Positions 62,121 to 64,000 of a stretch of 64,000 nt of DNA are shown piece by piece (the stretch's first letter is position 1; each line of letters starts with the position of its first letter). This DNA is from Burkholderiaceae bacterium (GTDB lineage: Bacteria > Pseudomonadota > Gammaproteobacteria > Burkholderiales > Burkholderiaceae_C). The DNA is taken from positions 50,995 through 114,994 of the forward strand of contig JAEUOY010000015.1 in the NCBI GenBank assembly GCA_016790515.1, read 5' to 3'. Made by a program: the position numbers and the translations under genes. The notes beneath the pieces were generated by a model. The model had not been told where the DNA came from, ran no database searches, and worked only from the letters and a program-made list of their open reading frames with translations.

Positions 62121-62756
62121 ATGCTCGCCCCGATCCAGAACCTGCTGCTGTACGGCCTGGTCCCGCTGCTGGTCGTGCTGGCGCTGATCGGCGCCGCGCT
62201 GCTGTACGCAGCGTCGCGCCGGCGCCGGGAACCCGAGTTCGGTACCGACGCGCCCGAGTCGGAACTCGACTCCGGCGACCCTGCGCTGGCGACCACCGTG
62301 CCCGCGCTGCCCGCCGCCGCCATGCCCGGGGTCGACCCGCGGCCAGGAAGTCCCGGCTTTGCGGCCGACCTGCTGCTGGTGGACGACTCGGCCGTCGCGC
62401 GCGCCAAGCTGCGCCGGCTGTTCGAGACCTGCGGCTACCGGGCCCAGGTCGCGCGCGACGGCGTCGAGGCGCTGGCACTGCTCGACAAGGGCCGCTACCG
62501 GCTGATGATCACCGACCTCGAGATGCCCAATCTCGACGGCGTGGGCCTGATCGGCGAATGCCTGCGCCTGGGCCACGCCGCCGCGATGCCGATCCTGGCC
62601 ATCACCGGGCACGACGACTTGCAGGACCGGCTCGACGCCTGCCACCAGATCAGCGGCATCCATCGCAAGCCGTGGATCGACGATGACCTCGTCGGCCATG
62701 TCAGCTCGCTGGTCGGCCGGGCCGCCTCGCACACCGATCCCGCGCTCGCGAACTGA
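62121..62756 (+). CDS. membrane-anchored response regulator receiver protein
   Basis: A 211-residue protein: residues 5-32 form one membrane helix (LLLYGLVPLLVVLALIGAALLYA) followed by RRRR, a flexible acidic and Ala/Pro linker to about 80, then a CheY-like receiver domain. DLLLVDDSAVARAKLRRLFE gives the acidic pair, Asp132 in LMITDLEMPNLDG is the phosphorylation site, and LAITGHDD and IHRKPW supply Thr and Lys. There is no output domain. AAGGA precedes the ATG by 8 bases. It probably holds a receiver at the inner membrane, perhaps as a phosphate sink or localised CheY variant; no cognate kinase is adjacent. Confidence 0.85.
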   Translation: MLAPIQNLLLYGLVPLLVVLALIGAALLYAASRRRREPEFGTDAPESELDSGDPALATTVPALPAAAMPGVDPRPGSPGFAADLLLVDDSAVARAKLRRLFETCGYRAQVARDGVEALALLDKGRYRLMITDLEMPNLDGVGLIGECLRLGHAAAMPILAITGHDDLQDRLDACHQISGIHRKPWIDDDLVGHVSSLVGRAASHTDPALAN

Positions 62757-62891
62757 CGCACCGGCCCTCGCACGGCCGATCCCGGCGGCCGTTCCCGGGC
62801 CGCCAATGCGCCGGCTTTCCAGCGCTTTTCGGGGCATGGTCGCGGTTTCTCCCTGCCTAGACTGGGACTTTCCGATCGACGGAGTTGCGCG

Positions 62892-64000
62892 ATGATCGCC
62901 ACGGCCCTGGCCCTGCCCCTCCCCACGCCCCTGCCGGGCCCGCAGACGCTCGCCGCACCGCCGGGGCCGGCGCCGGCGGCCGGACTCGCGATGCTGGCGG
63001 CCACCTGCGTGCAGCAGACGGCCGAACTGCTGCGCCTGGCCTGCCGCAGCGGGCAGCTCGAGGACGCCAGCGCCGCCGCGCGCATCGCGCTTCCGCTGGC
63101 TGCCGCCCAATCGCCGCACGAGGCCCTGCTGCGCGTGCTGTCCGAGGCGCAGCCGGCGATGATGACGGCGCCCGAGGAGCGCCGGCTGTACCTGCTGCGC
63201 GACGCCGACGGCAGCGCGTCGGGCCTGATGCGGCTACGCGACAACGGCCGCATCAGCCCGGCCCGAGGCCTTGGCGCTGCGCGCTGGCGGCTCGGCGACG
63301 GCGACCTGACACTCAGCGACAGCGCCGGCCAGGCCACCGACCGCTTCGCGCTGTGCGGCGAACGCGGGGGCCTGCGGCTGTACCTGGGCGAGCACCTCGC
63401 CGACGGCGCGCCGCGCGTGCTGCAGGAAGTGCGCTGCACCTATGCGCGGCTGAGCATGCTCGACCCCGAGCTGTCCGACCCGTTCTGCGGCCTCTACGAC
63501 ACCGACACGATGATCGCCGCCGACCTGCCCGGCCGCGCCGCGCTGCTGCTGGCTGCGCCTCACAGCGGCGCCGACCGGCTGGCCACGGCGCTGAACCGTT
63601 GCAGAGGCGTCTTCTTCGATGGCGAGCTGCTGCACCCGCAGGCGATCCGGCTGGCCGAGGGTGCGCAGCCGGGAGCATCCGCGGTCACGCTGCACGCGAT
63701 GCGCGAGAAGGATGCGCCGTGGTTCGCCCGCATGATGCTGGGACGCAGCATCGATGCCAGCGGTCGCGACCTGTCGGCGGCGTCGGTGCGCGGCTTCACG
63801 CTGGCGCCGGCGCACAGCAAGGCCGCGCTCGACTGGGCGCTGGCCGAGCCGGGGCTGCGCATCGTCCACGTCGTGCGCAGCAACCTGCTGGCCGAGTTTG
63901 CCGACATCCTGACGTCCCAGCCGAGCGACCCGGGCAGCGAGCGGCTGCACTTCGAGCCCGAACGCTTCGGCCGCTTCATCGAGATGAAGCGGCGCTACCT
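62892..64000 (+). CDS. sulfotransferase-like protein with unassigned N-terminal region (cut by window end)
   Basis: The frame is open from ATG 62892 to the last base, 369 codons so far. The N-terminal 210 residues are unassigned and include a strand-rich stretch (LYLLRDADGSASGLMRL ... LYLGEHLAD). From about residue 218 LLLAAPHSGADRLATALNRCRGVFFDGELLHP resembles the PAPS-binding start of bacterial sulfotransferases (usually RSGSTLL), and LRIVHVVRSNLLAEFADILTSQ with HFEPERFGRFIEMKRRY resembles their 3'-phosphate site and following helix. The P-loop-like residues are atypical. CCTAGACTGG at 62856 may hold a -10 box. Sulfation of a surface glycan is a plausible role. Confidence 0.6.
   Translation, partial: MIATALALPLPTPLPGPQTLAAPPGPAPAAGLAMLAATCVQQTAELLRLACRSGQLEDASAAARIALPLAAAQSPHEALLRVLSEAQPAMMTAPEERRLYLLRDADGSASGLMRLRDNGRISPARGLGAARWRLGDGDLTLSDSAGQATDRFALCGERGGLRLYLGEHLADGAPRVLQEVRCTYARLSMLDPELSDPFCGLYDTDTMIAADLPGRAALLLAAPHSGADRLATALNRCRGVFFDGELLHPQAIRLAEGAQPGASAVTLHAMREKDAPWFARMMLGRSIDASGRDLSAASVRGFTLAPAHSKAALDWALAEPGLRIVHVVRSNLLAEFADILTSQPSDPGSERLHFEPERFGRFIEMKRRY

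Overview
The window is GC-rich (third codon positions almost all G or C) and carries a typical betaproteobacterial flagellar regulon: FlhDC, FlhB-FlhA-FlhF-FlhG-FliA, MotAB, CheY and CheZ. Together with the pyrG-kdsA-eno-ftsB housekeeping run this points to a motile Burkholderiales bacterium of the Rubrivivax/Leptothrix/Roseateles kind. That placement is an inference from gene content; there is no rRNA here.

Layout. 45-5866 (+): pyrG, kdsA, a DUF1330 gene, eno, ftsB, then a nicotinamide-riboside salvage pair (pnuC and a NadR-like kinase). 5873-9256 (-): one large single-chain biotin-dependent acyl-CoA carboxylase. 9357-9853 (-): a decayed chemoreceptor remnant. 9867-16577 (-): fliA, flhG, flhF, flhA, flhB. 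16901-32101 (+): a 5,066-codon gene made almost wholly of 8-residue repeats. 32297-34815 (-) and 35089-40587 (+): two short clusters of glycan-type enzymes (glycosyltransferase-like, methyltransferase, DUF4910 hydrolase, GNAT, DegT aminotransferase, GT2, toroid-fold protein). 40665-55724 (-): twelve closely spaced genes read one way: a TPR-GT41 glycosyltransferase, a complete type I secretion system (ABC transporter, HlyD-type adaptor, TolC-type porin), four glycosyltransferase-type proteins and sugar-acid enzymes (KdnB/KdnA-like, NeuB-like, cytidylyltransferase). 56058-56597 (+): a lipoprotein. 56651-61756 (-): cheZ, cheY, motB, motA, a membrane methyltransferase, flhC, flhD. 62121-64000 (+): a membrane-anchored response regulator and a sulfotransferase-like gene cut by the window end.

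The main discovery candidate is the giant gene and its surroundings. About 600 octads (consensus x-[ST]-x-[QD]-hydrophobic-x-[AG]-L) are grouped into a higher-order repeat of exactly 17 octads (136 residues, 408 bp) whose phase holds for almost 14 kb, with a few 7-octad steps. A calcium-loop module and a short tail follow, as in type I secreted adhesins. The gene has a sigma-28-type promoter (TCAAGTTC ... CCCGATAA) of the same design as those read here before motA and cheY. The secretion system that could export it is in one apparent operon with a GT41 glycosyltransferase and a sugar-acid pathway. I infer a motility-coregulated, glycosylated giant surface protein with its own export and decoration machinery. 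The repeat geometry, gene order and promoter motifs are read from the sequence; the link between exporter, glycosyltransferase and substrate is inference.
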